Below, one piece after another: positions 33,068 through 33,162 of a stretch of 33,162 nucleotides of DNA. Each line of letters starts with the position of its first letter. The first letter of the stretch is position 1. The DNA is from Hyphochytrium catenoides. Lineage: Eukaryota > Sar > Hyphochytriomycetes > Hyphochytriales > Hyphochytriaceae. The position numbers and the translations under genes were made by a program. The stretch lies in assembly GCA_900088475.1 (NCBI GenBank), contig FLMG01002189.1:1-33162 (forward strand), written 5' to 3'. The notes beneath the pieces were generated by a model. It was given only the letters and a program-made list of their open reading frames with translations, was not told where the DNA came from and did no database searches.

Positions 33068-33075
33068 AGGGGGGG
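33068..33075 (+). promoter_or_regulatory. TRIM polypurine tract
   Basis: AGGGGGGG lies immediately before the TG that opens the right LTR, where plus-strand priming is expected in LTR retrotransposons. The sequence before the left LTR has no such tract, as expected if that flank is host DNA. Confidence 0.7.
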
Positions 33076-33162
33076 TGTTGAGAACTGTGATATGTTCGCA
33101 GTGGTACTGCGCTGTATAATGAATGTGCAGTGGTCGAAGGGGCTAACGGTCAGTCCTGGTAC

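Larger units (their letters stand above)
32700..33162 (+). mobile_element. Terminal-repeat retrotransposon in miniature (TRIM), cut by the window end
   Basis: A complete left LTR (32700-32968, 269 bp) starts TG and ends CA. A 107-bp internal region (32969-33075) begins with a primer-binding site and ends in an AG7 purine tract. The right LTR begins at 33076 and runs off the window. The visible 87 bp of the right LTR differ from the left LTR at one base (32741 against 33117), so insertion was recent. There is no room for gag or pol, so movement must have used proteins from an autonomous partner. The element sits at the right edge of the PAETP minisatellite. A target-site duplication cannot be checked because the right end is missing. 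Confidence 0.75.

Overview
This is nuclear DNA from a eukaryotic microbe. Its genes are split by short GT-AG introns, and long GA/CT microsatellites, TTC-rich tracts and decayed retroelements fill most of the space between them. The best clue to the host is a microbial rhodopsin with the residue pattern, and even the residue numbering, of the potassium channelrhodopsins first described in the hyphochytrid Hyphochytrium catenoides. A hyphochytrid or close stramenopile relative is therefore the leading guess. That assignment rests on recalled family knowledge, not on a search.

Layout, left to right. At 0.9-2.4 kb on the minus strand is a two-exon pyridoxamine 5'-phosphate oxidase. At 2.5-5.6 kb there is no recognisable gene; it holds an inverted duplication and a pure (GA)n tract. 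At 6.2-7.5 kb on the minus strand is the channelrhodopsin-like gene, with a possible extra C-terminal exon running down to 5.7 kb. At 7.5-13.5 kb there are purine-rich repeats and no supportable gene. At 13.5-15.5 kb are several head-to-tail, 5'-truncated copies of one LINE-like retroelement. At 15.6-20.4 kb on the minus strand is a 13-exon gene for a secreted prolyl-oligopeptidase-family protein whose catalytic motifs look altered. At 20.6-25.9 kb are local repeats, one plus-strand LINE tail and no clear gene. At 25.97-26.44 kb on the minus strand is a small secreted Ser/Ala-rich protein. At 27-28.1 kb are more LINE tails. At 28.9-30.05 kb is a faint Ty1/copia remnant. From 30 kb to the end there is a stack of tandem arrays (127 bp, about 193 bp, and 15-bp units with a 333-bp higher-order period), and a very young miniature LTR retrotransposon (TRIM) is inserted at their right edge.

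The genes do not form a pathway, and in such a genome neighbourhood does not imply shared function. The two most notable objects are the channelrhodopsin and the TRIM. The channelrhodopsin keeps most of the K+ filter set but has Thr in place of the filter tyrosine at position 222. The TRIM's LTR carries a tRNA-like sequence whose 3' end is complementary to the element's own primer-binding site. All exon coordinates were worked out by hand from reading frame and splice sites.
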